From positions 2,728,001 to 2,792,000 of the forward strand of contig NC_083397.1 in assembly GCF_030864355.1 (NCBI RefSeq): a DNA stretch of 64,000 nucleotides, given 5' to 3'. Below, piece after piece: positions 11,971-24,218 of the stretch. The notes beneath the pieces are model-generated. The model was given only the letters and a program-made list of their open reading frames with translations, had not been told where the DNA came from and made no database searches. Origin of the DNA: Cutaneotrichosporon cavernicola. Taxonomy: Eukaryota; Basidiomycota; Tremellomycetes; Trichosporonales; Trichosporonaceae. A program made the translations under genes and the position numbers. Within the stretch, counting starts at the first letter, position 1; each line of letters starts with the position of its first letter.

Positions 11971-13021
11971 GTACCAGCACAATGGTGGCTGGAACGCTCA
12001 GACGGCTGAGACTGATGGCGCAGGTCCCAACACACGTCCCGCCGGAAGGATGGCGCCAATCCGGTTCCGCTCCGAGCACCATCGCCAGATGAAGATTCGC
12101 CATCCATATCGGGATCCGCGACTCCTAGAGCCTCAACCGGCTTCCCCTTCCCGCAGCGAGGTCGCGAGGTTTTGCGCAAATGAACGACTGTTGGAGGAAG
12201 GAGAAGGGAGCTGGAAACGAAAGGGGCCTGATACGTCCACCCCGACGCCACCACACATGGGCCCCTGGCGACGCCACATTACTCCGATGTTGCGGGCTAC
12301 ATACCCCCCGCCTAGGAATGCGGAACCCCATGGATATCTTTCTGTGGACGTAGCGGAGCACTCGCGACTCACTCGATGGCAGCAATGTCTGATGTTTTGG
12401 ACTGTGATGCGCGCGCAATGCCAATCAGGAATGCGCAAATGATGAACTGATGAAATGAAGATTGACGAACGACACACGCCACCCTGTACCTGTTGTAGAA
12501 CTCTTTGAGACAATGGGCTGAAACCACCCGACACTTGTGAGTGATGTTTACTGCAGGTGTGGGCCTCCAGTGCGGGTGTGGACGCCGCACTCTCGCACTC
12601 AAGGGCATCAATGGGCAATGGGCAGCATCAAGGAAAACGTCAAGGGAAGTGTAGGGCAGCTAGTGCGCCCGTGCGCGCCAACGCTCTTGAAGTGCTTCGC
12701 GTAGATGCGCTGATGAGCTGATGCCTCGCTTCGCATCCTGCGCGTCGCAAAACTCACGTCGAAGACGACGGGCGCAGAGACAGTTTGGGAGCCCTCAAAA
12801 GCAAGGGGCCCGCTTGTAAACACCGCGGCTGCCTTCCTTTGGGAGGTTAATCTCTCACACACAAGACTCCTGCTATTCCTGGACGCCACCTTTCTGGCCA
12901 TCCTTTCGATCCACCGAACGCCCCTCACGACTCAAACGCCACGAGCCAAACGACCCTCACGCTGATATCGACAGCCCCGCCCCCCGCTTCCCCTTACAGT
13001 GCCAACCTCACTTAGCCCCAA
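11971..13021. other. Intergenic region between CDF and kinase genes
   Basis: No gene is supported. A minus-strand frame at 12608-12928 has a GTGAGT at a plausible exon end (near 12756), so a tiny spliced minus-strand gene is conceivable, but the peptide resembles nothing and I do not call it. The last ~60 bases before 13021 are C-rich leader sequence of the kinase gene. Confidence 0.5.
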
Positions 13022-16000
13022 ATGCCTTGGGTCCTTGTCAGTTCCGCCGGCTTGCCTTCAACACATCCACAAACACCAACACCATACCATGCTCTACCAA
13101 GCCTAGCGACTACCAATCACTTCCACCCATACCTGTCCGCACTCAAGCTCACGAAACAGCTCCGGTCCATGTCACTCTCGAGCCGGCCACAGAGGCCAAA
13201 GTCAAAGGGACAGGTCGGACGTAAACACGACCTGTCCCACCATTCTCCGGTTCCCCAAACACACCATCTCGTCTCTGCCACCACTACCACAACATTTAGC
13301 TACTCGCCCTCTCCACCGCGCTACCCCCAGGCCTCGCCGCGCCGCATGTCCTCATCTTACTCGCGCGAGGATAGTGACGACACAATCAACACATCCGACA
13401 TCAGCCTAACCACGGACGCGTTCACGGACGCCGATGAGAGCAAAAGCCAAAGTTTCACTGAAGCGGACTCTCCCAACCGTCGCAGATCCCAGTCCCAAAC
13501 ACACACAAGCCCCCACACCCACACTCACGTCCACACACAACCCCATCTCTCCCATCACCACCACCAGCATCTTGCTCCACCACCTGGCTTTAAGCATCTC
13601 ACCGACGCCGCAGCCGATGCGATGGGGACCACGCGGCGCGTGACTCGCCAGCGTGACACTGATGCCATGGCGCACAGCGTGGCGGCCGATCCGCAGGACA
13701 AACACCGGCGCACAAACACAAACAGGCAGTCGGCGAGCGGCATCTACTCGATGAACGACAAGGAGCTCATCGCCCTCTTCCGCTTTGGCGAGCGCATTGG
13801 GTATGGAAATTGGGGACAAGTGTTTGAGGCCGTGCCGTCGGACACGGACAGTGGCATTGGCGCTGACTCGGCGATCCGCAGCGGCCTCGCGAGCGGTGGG
13901 CGAGTCGCCATCAAGATGGTTGAGCGTGCTACGAATCCTGTGAGTTGACCGTACGTATTGATCCAAGCTGACAACAGGCCGCCGCGCACTGCATTCGCGC
14001 GCTATGGGGCGAGATGAAGATTATCCGCGGTCTGCGCCACGAGCAACACCCCAGCATCATCCACTTTGAGGCGTTCCTGATCACGCCGTCCTACGCCGCG
14101 GTGGTGATGCCGCTCCACCGCAGCCCAATGCCTCTTCCCCTCCCCTTCAATACCGCGCTCAGATACTTCCGCCAGCTGGCTAGCGCCGTCGCGTACCTCC
14201 ACGAGCGGGGTATTACACACAACGACATCAAACCTGCCAACGTTGTGATCAGCTACAGCGACGTGCCTGTTCTTGTTGACTTTGGCTTCGCACAGCACCA
14301 CAAGGCAGACGACGCCAAGAGGTTCCTCTCCACCGCGAGCTGGGGCACTCCCGAGTACCTCGACCCGCTGCGCGTCATGGGCCAGCCGCACGATGAGCGG
14401 AAGTCGGACGTCTGGAGTCTCGGCGTGACGATGTACGAGGCGCTGGTGGGGCGGACGCCGTTCGAGATCTCGGAGGACGAGGTGTTTGAGACACAGGAGG
14501 AACTTGACGAGTACCTCTCCCGCTCGCGATCCGGCAAGTGGTATGGCGAGTACCACATTGGCGACGGTATGTTTAAACAAATTTTGTGACTTCAGCTGAA
14601 CGCAGACCACCTCGAGCGTATCCTCCAGCACATGCTGTACCCAGACCCGGCGTACCGCCTGCCGGCCGTCGAGATCTACACGGCCATCTCCAACATCATC
14701 GAACAGTACGACAAGAGCTCCATCGCGACACCCAGCTTTGCGCGCTCTGACAGCTTCGACCTCGAGTTCAGTGTCACAGAGCGCTCGGCACAGCGGGTCG
14801 AACGGGAGCGTGCTGCTGAGAAGGACAAGCACACGGAGCGCCGCCTCAAGACGGCGCAGAGCGAGGTGCTCCGCCGCTCTGCCCTGGGAGACCGGAAGCA
14901 GATGGCGAGCGCGAGCGTCCTCCGTCCAGCGAAGCAGTTACGCTCCCGCTCGCCCGACGAGAACGTCTTTGTCGAGGCACCGCCCGTCCCGGCACCGGCG
15001 ACCAAGCTTCGTCCACGCTGGCGTGATGAACTGAAGCGCGATGACCGCAAAGCCCCGCGTGTTGTCAGCAGTGAGGCGCGCCCTCTCCGGCCAAACACTG
15101 CTGCAAGTGCATACAAGGCCGCCACTCCGTCGCCGCCCAAGAAGATGCAGACGCGTGACGAGGCACTTGCAGCCACTCTCCGCTCTCTCCAGGCCAACTC
15201 GCGTCAGGGTTCGCCCGTAAACACCCCCTCACCGCGGCGGGAGCGGGAGCGTGAGCGCCCATCTTCCGCCGCCGCCGACTATGCGAGAGCGTACCGCGAG
15301 CGCCCACGGCCGGTTGATTCACCCCATCGTGTAATGGACGGGTCTCCCCGTCGTGTCGAGAGTATGCGCGAGCGCCCAGCATCTCGACTTACCAGGCTTG
15401 CCGACGTCGCTGAGTGCGAGGTACTCGCGAGCAGCGCGTACCCTCTCACCCCTGAACTGAACCGAGGCCCAACAACGCCCAAGATCCAGATCTCCCCCTC
15501 TAGAACCGCACCACGCCTCGACGTCGATATTGCTCCTGCCACCTTCTCGCCCCTCCGTCCGACCGAACCCCTTGTGTCCAAGTATCGCGGTCCACCTGCC
15601 ACTTCCTCCCCAAACCGCAAGGGTAAGCCTTCCTGAGGCCAACGCTAACGGCAGCCAAACAGAGCACGGCACCGAGTGAGCTCGCGCCAGCCGGTAATGC
15701 TCTGCACGACCTCGAGCGCCTGGCTGAGTGGGCGAAGCGGGTTGAGCGTCCGTTTTATTCTAACTGAATGCTGACTAATAGTGTATGTGGAGCAGGCGAA
15801 GCGGGCGATGGCGGAGGGCCGCCCCGTGCCGACGATGACGCTGCCAGACCTCGAGGCGCTCGCGGGCGCCCATGCTACCCACTCCATGATCCAGGCGCCG
15901 GTGCGCCGGGAGAGTCTGCAGCAGAAGACAGAAGTCCGCGTTGAGACTCGCAGGCTGGAGCCCACGCGCGAGGCACTCGAAGTCCCCATGTCGTCGCTCA

Positions 16001-16535
16001 GCTCACGCAGTACGGCGAGCACCACGCTGCAGACGCCGCATGCGACTGTCACGACCCTTCCGCAGCCAAAGGAGAAGGAGCACAAGAGTTCGCTGTCCAA
16101 GGCGGCGTCGCAGACGCTCAAGCGCCACCCTGTTAGCCAGGTGTTCCGGCGGTGGGGCGGAGACCGCGGGGTGTTGTCGCGTAAGTCCAAAGTGAGGATG
16201 AGCTGAAAGTAGCGGAGCGGCCTCGTATTGCTGTGCGCAAGAGCGAGCCGCATCTCGATCGGCGGCCCATCCCCTCCTTCCAACAGCAGGAGGTGCTCGA
16301 GACCGAGGGCGAGCCGGAGCGCTTCACGCCCTCCCGCATGGGCAAGCCTGCGAGCAGCATGAGCCTCCGTGAAGCCGTTAAGGCAGGCCTGGGGATGGAC
16401 CGAGACAAGACCATTCCTCGCCGCTTCGGAACCAGCCCCAATGCCGAGGGCCGAAAGAGCAAGGAGAGTACCAAGAAGGAGGAGAAGAACGAGAGGAGAT
16501 TAAGCCTGTTCAAGCTCTTCAAGGGCAAGAAGTAA
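13022..16535 (+). CDS. Large Ser/Thr protein kinase of non-RD (HND) type
   Basis: Up to 1112 residues. Exons: 13022-13939, 13978-14566, 14606-15622, 15655-15747, 15782-16180, 16213-16535; phases close. Residues 1-245 are Ser/Thr/His-rich and disordered; translation may start instead at an in-frame ATG near 13169. The kinase domain spans about 252-505: glycine loop GYGNWG (260-265), lysine Lys298 in VAIK, catalytic loop HNDIKPAN (387-394), DFG 407-409, then GTPEYLDP. The usual HRD arginine is Asn. The glycine loop and VAIK are separated by a Ser/Gly/Asp-rich insert, longer than usual. After the domain come ~600 residues of basic, Ser/Pro/Arg-rich tail ending in a Lys-rich cluster, which could bind membrane or partners. 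It is an active-looking fungal kinase, but I cannot place the subfamily. The gene ends 164 bp from the convergent CDC123 gene. Confidence 0.88.
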
Positions 16536-16699
16536 TCCCATCCACAAAATCACGAACAACTGTCATGTCCGTGTCCATGTCAATGCCAATGCCCATGTCC
16601 AGCCGAGATACCACTTGTATATAATAATACATTCCTACACGCCCTTCATGCACATCACGCCTGCTCTATGATCTACTACTCGCGCCAAGACAGAACGGG

Positions 16700-17961
16700 T
16701 CACAAAGACCCCTTGAGGTCAGGCTCGTCGTCGGATAACTCGTCCATCCGGCGTCCCATGCCCTGCGCCATGGCCTCCTGCCACGCCAAAGCAAAATCGC
16801 TCGCCGTTTGCCCCTCGCTCATCTGCACCGCCTCGACTGGGAGCATGTTTGCACCAAATGCGGGGCCGGTGTTGGCAGCGGGGTGTGCGCGCGAGTCGAT
16901 GACGCGGAGCTCTGGGAGACGCTCCGCTCCGGCCTCAGCCTCATCGCTTGTGGATGGGGAGGCTCTCGCACTCGCTAGCAACTCGTTGAGTTCCTCGTAC
17001 GAGAAGAGCAACGGGTCCGTAGACCCACGGTACGGCTGGAAGTCGGTGACGGTGATCCTCCCGCTGTCTGCGAGGTACAGGTCGAAGACGTCTGCTGTCA
17101 GCTTAAATGTCGGACGCCAGCTCACAGTTCGCCCCGCCAGCATAGTTCTCGCAGATTTCGTCCTCGTAGAACTCGCGGACGCGAGAGACGAGCGCCGCCT
17201 GCTCGTCCGCACCCTGGTAGTGCTCGTAGAAGTTGGTGTCTCTCTGCGTGATACCTGACGTCAGCTCACAGTGAGGAGAGTTCAGCTTACCCAACAGAAT
17301 GTCGTCGCGCACAAAGCACCGCACTTCCTGGCTCGGGTTCATCTCGGTGAACTTCTTGAGCACGAGCTCGATCGATACTTCGGAAGGGATATCGGCGGCG
17401 GGAACGCCTTCGTACGCGCTTATGGGGTCGAGGTCGTGCTGCACAAAGTCAGAGGACTTGAGTAGGAGATAGATGTCGTGCGGCGAGGTTGAGTGCAGCG
17501 GCCCGTGGCCCTGGGGGAGGATGAAGGCGGCGTCCTGGTGTCAACTAGTCGCGCAGATCCTACAGTAGCTCAGACATGCGCACTCACTCTTGGACTAGTC
17601 CAGTTCAGCTTCGGGAACACGGCGCCATACTTATCGATGGCGGCGCGAATCGCCTTGTTCAGCGCGGGGAGATGGTACTTTGGCGCATCTTCGTGGCTTG
17701 GCTCAGCGCCCGCGTCTTCGGGGATGAAGATTGAGTCTGACTCGATCCACTGATGTCAGCTTAAATACCGTTGTCGAGCTAAGAAGGGCGCACCTCGAGG
17801 AAGGCAGCGCGCTCGTCCAGCGCATCGATGTTGATGACGGTGGCAGGGGTGGTGAGGTCCTCGAAGGTGTCGTACCACGCGCTCGTGCGCGCGGCGTCGA
17901 CCTCGGACCGGGTGAGGGTCGGGAAGAGGGGCGGAGGCGCTGTTGAAGTAGGTACAGGCAT
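16700..17961 (-). CDS. CDC123: Cell division cycle protein 123 (eIF2 assembly factor)
   Basis: About 364 residues. Exons on the minus strand: 17961-17794, 17749-17588, 17534-17291, 17254-17126, 17091-16700; phases close. Family features in order: AWYDTFEDL near residue 30, the FPKLNWTSPR / DAAFILP segment, TSPHDIYLLLKSSDF, QEVRCFVRDD, FYEDEI, and YVFDLYLADSGRITVTDFQPY, the ATP-grasp core with DF-x-P typical of D123 proteins. CDC123 is known to bind eIF2gamma and promote assembly of the eIF2 heterotrimer in the cytosol. The C-terminal ~100 residues are acidic and variable, ending in DELSDDEPDL. An in-frame ATG upstream (18012) is possible, but the start at 17961 directly precedes the conserved region. 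Divergent from the WD40 gene at 18423. Confidence 0.93.
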
Positions 17962-18422
17962 ATCTAGACTTTTGATGATGAGGTGAGATGACGAGATGAC
18001 GAGATCAGCCAAGTTGAGCGAGCTGATGGGAGAATGGACTCGAAAGTGGAGGCACTCCGCTCATATCACTCGCGTGTTACGCACCTCCTAATGACGTGGG
18101 TGTTCTCATTTCGGTACATGATGGCCCGAACAAGCGGGTGGATGTGTGGTGGGGTGGGGTGTGCGGGGGACCTTGCGGGGAGAGCGACTGACTATGGGCA
18201 TCAACGAACGCACGCACACCACCACCACCATCCCCATCCCCTTCCCCTTACCCTTCCCCTTCCCCCTCTCCTTTTCTCCCCCGCATCTCGCCTCAGCAAA
18301 CCATCAACAATTACTCTTCCTCTTCCTCAACCTCGCATCTCACTCCACACCGCCCGGGCCTCATCCACAACTAAACCACACGCGCCGCTGCTTGGTCATC
18401 TCTGCCCACCTCCCATTCCACC
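17962..18422. promoter_or_regulatory. Divergent promoter between CDC123 and the WDR48-like gene
   Basis: These 461 bp separate two start codons facing away from each other, so they must hold both promoters. The half next to 18422 is a C/T-rich leader (about 18210-18420) with CCCCTTCC-type runs. A clear TATA box is not seen. No binding site can be named with confidence. Confidence 0.6.
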
Positions 18423-21400
18423 ATGGTGGGCGTCCAAGAGCCCAACAAGCGCCGCGTCTCCTACATCATCCCCGCCCCAGACTATGAACCCGACATTCTG
18501 GAGCTACCCGGTTTCGGCGCCGCTCCGGGTGGCGATGCTCGCTCCTTCCCTTATATCCGTCCGAAAGGCGGTGCGAGTAACGGTGCCGCCCAGTTCGCCA
18601 GTAGAAACCCATTTGCGAACCCACCTTCCCTGCAGCTGCCGAAGGAGACACGGCACCCGCAGCACAGGCTGGGCATCTCGGCTCTCGCGCTCGACACGTC
18701 CACCGTTGTTAGCGGGACAAACGCACCGGGCGGCATCCTGTACACTGGCGGGCGTGATGGACTCGTCGCGAGTTGGGAGACCCATGTACCACACATGCGT
18801 CGACGCGGAAGGCGATACCGCCCCGTGCCAGGACGGGGGACCGGTGGTCGCGTGCGGTGGGAGAGGCTCGGTGACGGAGGCCCCGACTGGGAGGACGACG
18901 ACGGCGACGACGACGGGGGCGATGATACCTCGTCTGAGGACGACGAGGGGACCCCGGACGTAACGGGCGGCCCCAGGAAGCGCAAGGATTTGGCGTATGA
19001 GGACCGGTGGGAGGTTGACCACGCCGCCATGTCACGCCACGTGAGTGGGCTGGTGACTGCGCTGACAGCAGGCGCCGCCACCAACGACGTTCCGCGAGAG
19101 CGTGCAGACGCACACGGACTGGGTGAATGCCATGGTTCTCTGCAACAGGAACCAGACGGTCATCACTGCTTCCTCTGATCGCACTATTCGTGCATGGAGT
19201 CCGCACGACTGTGACGACGACACAGTTCCCGCGCTTATCGGGCACCACACCGACTATGTGCGTTCATTGGCGTTCGCACGTCACCCTGGTGTACTATTCT
19301 CGGGCGCCCTCGATCGGGACATCTCGGTGTGGGACATTGCCAGCCCCAAACCTAACGAGCCCGTACTCAAGGTACGGCTGAGCGAAGCCGACGACCACGG
19401 TGGTTCCGGCCTCGAAGGCGAGTGGGGTAGTATCTACGCACTGGGTGTTGGTGAGTCTAGATGTTACAGTGTGTGCTAATGTGCAGACCCAGCTGGTCAC
19501 TCTTTAGCAGCCGGCACGCCTGAGCGAGTGGTTCGATTGTGGGACCCGCGCGCCGGCGAGCGCTCCGTCACCAAGCTCGTCGGCCACAGTGAATGCGTCC
19601 GCGCCATCCTCTTCAGCGACGACGGACGTTACATGCTGACCGGAAGCTCGGACACGACTATCAAGTGAGTTCACATCTTGCTGTGTAGACTTATGCTGAC
19701 AACAGGCTCTGGTCCGTCGGCGAGCACCGCTGTTTGCATACGTTCAACCACCACACATCGTCGGTATGGTCGCTCTTCTCGAACCATCCCAACCTCGAGC
19801 GCTTCTACTCGGGCTCACGCGATGGGCACCTCTGCGTCGTTGATGTGGAGCAGTGCGGCGACATGTCCGAGGGCGAATGTCTTGTGCTTGCAAGAGAGGG
19901 ACAGCCCGGTGTGCCAGGCCACTACGAGAGCAAGACGGGCGACGAGGCGATCCGCTCCATCTGTGCAATGGACGACGAATACGTCTGGACCGCGACGTCG
20001 AGCTCGGACGTTCACTGCTGGCGTGACGTTGGGCGCCGCGTAAACCGTCTTGACGCGGACCATGACGGCGCGTCGTATCACCAAGACTTCGGTGATGGGG
20101 CCGACGAACCGCTCGTCTCGGCGCACCTCGACACTGGCTTCGAGCCGACGTCGATCATGGACCCGAACCCGCTGCGCAACAAGCGGCTGTCGATCGATGA
20201 CACGCCCGAGACGCTCATGCGGACAGACAGCCGCGACTCGAGAACGATCGCGTTCGCACCATCTCCACTCCCTCGTCCCGAGAGTGGGAGCCCGACCTTC
20301 GTCGGAACGTCGCCACCTGCATCGCCAGGGGTTTCCTCTGGCGGGTTGCGCGACCGCCCGAACCCCTCCGGCTACCGCCGCTCGACGCTGTCAGGCGCAA
20401 GCATCCCGAACTCTATTCTGTCGGAGGACGACGAGGACAACGTACAGCTCCACGGCCTGCCATACGAGAGTCTGGTGTGTCTCGGCCTTCCAGACTCGCC
20501 GTACTCGTTTGGGCTGTCGTCTCACGCGGGCATGTCGGCGGCGTCGCTGGCATCAGGGCGCGGGCCTGAGGAGCCTGAGGTGATGATGCGCGATCGCTCT
20601 ATTAACCCGCGTGACCTTGCCAGACGTGCGTTCGAGGACCGTGAGGTCACAAGCGAGGCGAAGCCGTACCGCCGCAAGCCGATCGAGGTGATCAAGGGTA
20701 CACCAGGTCTGATCCGGAGCCTGTGCCTCAATGATCGCGTCCATGCCCTCACGCTCGACACTCGCGGTGAGATAGCGGTGTGGCACCTCATTCGCGGCGA
20801 GTGTCTTGGTCGTTTCGCAGCAGAGGATGTAGCCGAGGCACTCACGCTCGAGCGTGGTGTAACAAACGTTCCGCAGGAGATCAAGCTGCACCCGCAGGAA
20901 GTTCTCGAGCTGGTGCAACGGCGTATCGAGGGCAAGAACAGCGTGTTACCGTGGTGCCAGCTCGACACCAAGGTCGGCCAGATCACGGTGCACCTGGAGG
21001 GTGACCGTGTGTTCGCCGCCGAGATCTTGGCCGAGGAGATCGGCATCGACGAGCGCGACCTCGAGGACACGAGCGCGGTTAATATTGGCAAGCTCACATT
21101 AGCCAACCTCTTCAGAGGGTTAATCAAGGCTGAGCAGGATGACATTGCTAGCACCTCGCCGACGAGCATGACCTCGTCGTTGCCTGGCGTAGGCCGGAGT
21201 CCGCAGGCAACCACACACATTCCCATGAAGTCGCCGCGACACCGGCAGCGCGCCCTCAGCAACGCGTCACTCGGCGGTGGCATCACGCCGAGTATCAACA
21301 TTGCTGGCCTGACTACGCGAGCTCAGACGCCTGCGATTCGGCCAGAGGGTCCGCCCCTCGGACAGAGCGCGCCGGCTGCGAGTGGATGGCTGTCCCTTCC

Positions 21401-22322
21401 AGCGGCAGCGAAGGCGGCGAATATTCCCACATCTTCACCAGGGATGAGTTCGCCCAGCGTGGCTAACCACTTCACACCGGGGAGCATGCCCGCGAGCCGC
21501 GACTATTTCTCGCTCCGGAAGGACGGGACCAACGGGGACAAGACGCCGTCGACTCCGTCATCGTCGACACCAGCCACCAACGAGAAGGACAAGAGCTCGA
21601 GCGGCCTACTCAAGAAGGGCTTCAAGGGGTTCGGGAAGAAGAAGGCTGTCGAGGCGTCACCGATGGCGACTGTTACCGAGAGCAAGCGCGAGGAGAAGAC
21701 GGAAGAGGTGTCCAAGCTCTCGGACCGCGATCGGCAGCAGCTCCTGTTCCTCGACATGGTACGGTCGCGCCCCTTCGGGCCGCCGTCAGCAACAGACGCG
21801 CCAGCGCTGCTCATCCCGACGAGCACCCGTGTCATCATTTCGGAGCAGGCGCATGCGGACGGCGCGTACATTGTGACTTACCGCTCAACGGTGGGAAGCA
21901 CAGAGAGGGACATCGAGCCCCTCGAGCTCAACTCGCCGTTCTGGCTCTTAAACTTCCTCTTCACGAGCGCGACGCCCGAGGAGCGGCGTCCGCCCAAGAT
22001 TCCACTCATTTTACTTCCCGAGGGCGCGTCGCGCGATTCGGGCAAGGGCCTCAAGGTGCAGGCGTCGCGCACCGCGCGCGTGCGTGGCGTCCTGGAACAC
22101 CTGCACGGTGTCCTCGCGCGCGAGGAGGGCCGCGATCGCGCCATGTCGGCCGCGAGCGCGATGAGTGGCGTTGCCGATGTGCCCGCGCGGCGACCGGAGG
22201 ACACGCTCGAGCTGTGGTGCGGACAGCATCTCGCTGACCCGGAGATGAAGGTCGCGACGCTCAAGCAGTACTACTGGCGCGGAGGCCCGGACATGGTCCT
22301 CCATTACCGGCGCAAGTCATAG
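18423..22322 (+). CDS. WD40-repeat protein, WDR48/UAF1-like deubiquitinase cofactor
   Basis: About 1263 residues. Exons: 18423-19040, 19072-19450, 19487-19664, 19706-22322; phases close. The start is in a good context (CCACCATGG). WD units are recognisable by [10 protein letters not shown]...[19 protein letters not shown]...[19 protein letters not shown]...SSDTTIKLW and [10 protein letters not shown]...[11 protein letters not shown]; an acidic loop (~150-185) splits the first repeats. The C-terminus carries the DUF3337-type region ending [25 protein letters not shown], as in human WDR48 and S. pombe Bun107. Those proteins bind and activate USP1/USP12/USP46-class deubiquitinases; the same role is inferred here. 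The protein is much longer than human WDR48 because of low-complexity Ser/Pro/Lys-rich inserts (residues ~560-650 and ~880-1050). Confidence 0.9.
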
Positions 22323-22966
22323 AGGGGCTAGAATGCATACCCATAGCTATTTTGATGGCAGCGCGTGTGGAACGCGAGGCGGCATGGCGTCGGATGGCGC
22401 GGTGGCTTGCCCGAGACTTTGCCGATCACATCCAGTACCAGTTTAATCCCATCATCTCGGTACGCTTGGACCACTGGCTGACGTATTTTGGAGGCATTTG
22501 ATAGCCAACGCGTCGAGCAAATCAGGAGGTGGGTAGATTGAGTCTTGAGGTGTGTCAGCCTGGAGCCCCAGCGTCACGACGTCCCATTGATCATTGGTGG
22601 GGCGTGCCTGGGAGAATGGGGCCCGATACCCCGCGACTTTTCAGCAACAGGTGGTCGGAACGACGGCGACATTATGGGCCAAGCAAGGCGGCGTAGCCGT
22701 CGGGTTCAACTGTTCGTGCAGGAGCCGACGGGCTCGTTGTTAGTTGTTAGGGCGCAGAGCACCTTAACTGGAACCCATTCCGCCACATCGGCTCTTCGCT
22801 CAAAGTCACGCCGCTCAGAGTCGAGCGCTCCTCTGCACCCCAACTCGTGCTCGCACAGCGCAGACTCGCAGACACCATAAAGCGGCGCAAGCCAGGGCCG
22901 GCTATGTGACTATTGCTAGTAGAACACTCGTGCATCTGGTACAAGTACTCCCTCGGAAATCTAGAT
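22323..22966. other. Intergenic between convergent genes; nothing recognised
   Basis: Holds the 3' regions of the WDR48-like gene (plus) and the phosphate carrier (minus). No open frame with family features. Confidence 0.6.
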
Positions 22967-24218
22967 TTACTTGGGGACAGCAGCGATCTCGACGCCGCCG
23001 GTAGCGTTGAGCAGGCGCTTGATGTCGCCGTAGATAAGGAACTGGCCGGCAGTAAGAGTACCGATCATAACAAGACGGGCAGTCATGCCGGTGTAGAGAC
23101 CCTTGAGACCGAGCTGCTTGGACATCGAGATGAGACGCGAGGTGGTGCTCTGTCCGGGCTCGCCCTTGGTCTTGTTGATCTTGGAGAGGAGGGTGTCGGC
23201 GGGCTGCGAGATGACGGCGGCGGCCATACCGGCGATGAGACCGGAGACGAGGTTGAGGCCGGTGGTCTGGCCGTTGGTGAGGTCCTCCTTCTTCTTCTTC
23301 GTAAGCTGGAGGATCTTCTCAACCGAGATCTCGTAGACGGCGAACTTGGCCATGGTGTACGGGATCTGCTTGAAGAGAATGGGGCCGAAGCCGGCGTAGA
23401 AGGCACCGGGGCCCTCCTCGCGGAGGATGCGGAGGAAGCCCGAGGCGAGACCCGACGCGAAGGTGGGCTGCGAGACGAGACGGATACGGGTGGCCTCAAG
23501 GGGGCAGAGGGCAATGTCGGCGAAGAACTCGGCGATACCCGAGGCACCGAGGTAGATAGCCTGGCGGTTCTGCGAGGCCTTCTCGACACCGAAGTAGTCG
23601 ATGGCCTGCTTCTTCCAGAACTCGTAACCACCGAACTTGAAGGCACCCTGGATGGCGTAACCGACAACGGTGGGGCCGAGACCAGTAAGAAGAGCACCGA
23701 CACCCTCAGACGAGATGATCTGGCGGAAGGCGTTGATCATACCCTGCAAGTCAGCGGAGCTCGACATGACCGCGAGGAGTGCTACACAGCAGTAACGATG
23801 TGAGATCGCCAGCTGCTGTCGTTTGCGACGACCTGAATCCTGAATTTGCTGGCGACCGGGCGTCACGGATGTGTGTCCGCCGGACCCAGCACACAGGGAT
23901 GTCGGAGGAACGGCGCTTTTGCTCCGATGTGGATGCAACTCACCTTGTTGTAGATCTCGGGCGAGAGCTGGATACGAGTCTTGACGACATCGACGGGGGT
24001 GAGAGCACCGTGGGTGATGGCACAGCCAAGAGCACCGGCAACGGCGAAGCTGTGTGTTAGATACCATACCCATGGCACATCCGAGCTCTGCAATGGATTA
24101 CTCACCGAGCGTAGAGGTCAGCACCAGTGGGGGGGGCCTTGGCGTCCTTGGCCTCGGTGGCCGCCGGCGCGTAGAACTTGGCCGAGGGGTTGAAGAGGGG
24201 GTTGAACTGGTACGGCAT
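22967..24218 (-). CDS. MIR1: Mitochondrial phosphate carrier (SLC25A3/Mir1 type)
   Basis: About 331 residues. Exons on the minus strand: 24218-24106, 24049-23944, 23743-22967; phases close. It is a mitochondrial carrier of three ~100-residue repeats with the signature P-x-[DE]-x-x-[KR]: [11 protein letters not shown] in repeat 1, [11 protein letters not shown] in repeat 2 and [11 protein letters not shown] in repeat 3. [22 protein letters not shown] and [25 protein letters not shown] match phosphate carriers rather than nucleotide carriers. Known role: importing phosphate with H+ into the matrix for ATP synthesis. No cleavable presequence is obvious; a ~30-residue Ala/Pro-rich N-terminal extension precedes helix 1. 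The 5' leader on the minus strand is a nearly pure pyrimidine tract (plus-strand A/G run at 24250-24310, with a T10 stretch near 24240). Confidence 0.95.

Noticed and set aside
12608..12928. Small minus-strand gene with a GTGAGT donor
   Set aside because: A donor exists, but acceptor choice is arbitrary and the peptide shows no recognisable feature.
15694..15781. Alternative intron 15694-15781 in the kinase tail
   Set aside because: It keeps phase too, but the splice 15747/15782 preserves a continuous helical stretch (LERLAEWAKRVELYVEQAKR) and is preferred.
22913..23803. 296-codon plus-strand frame opposite the phosphate carrier
   Set aside because: Same kind of antisense shadow; the carrier signatures are all on the minus strand.
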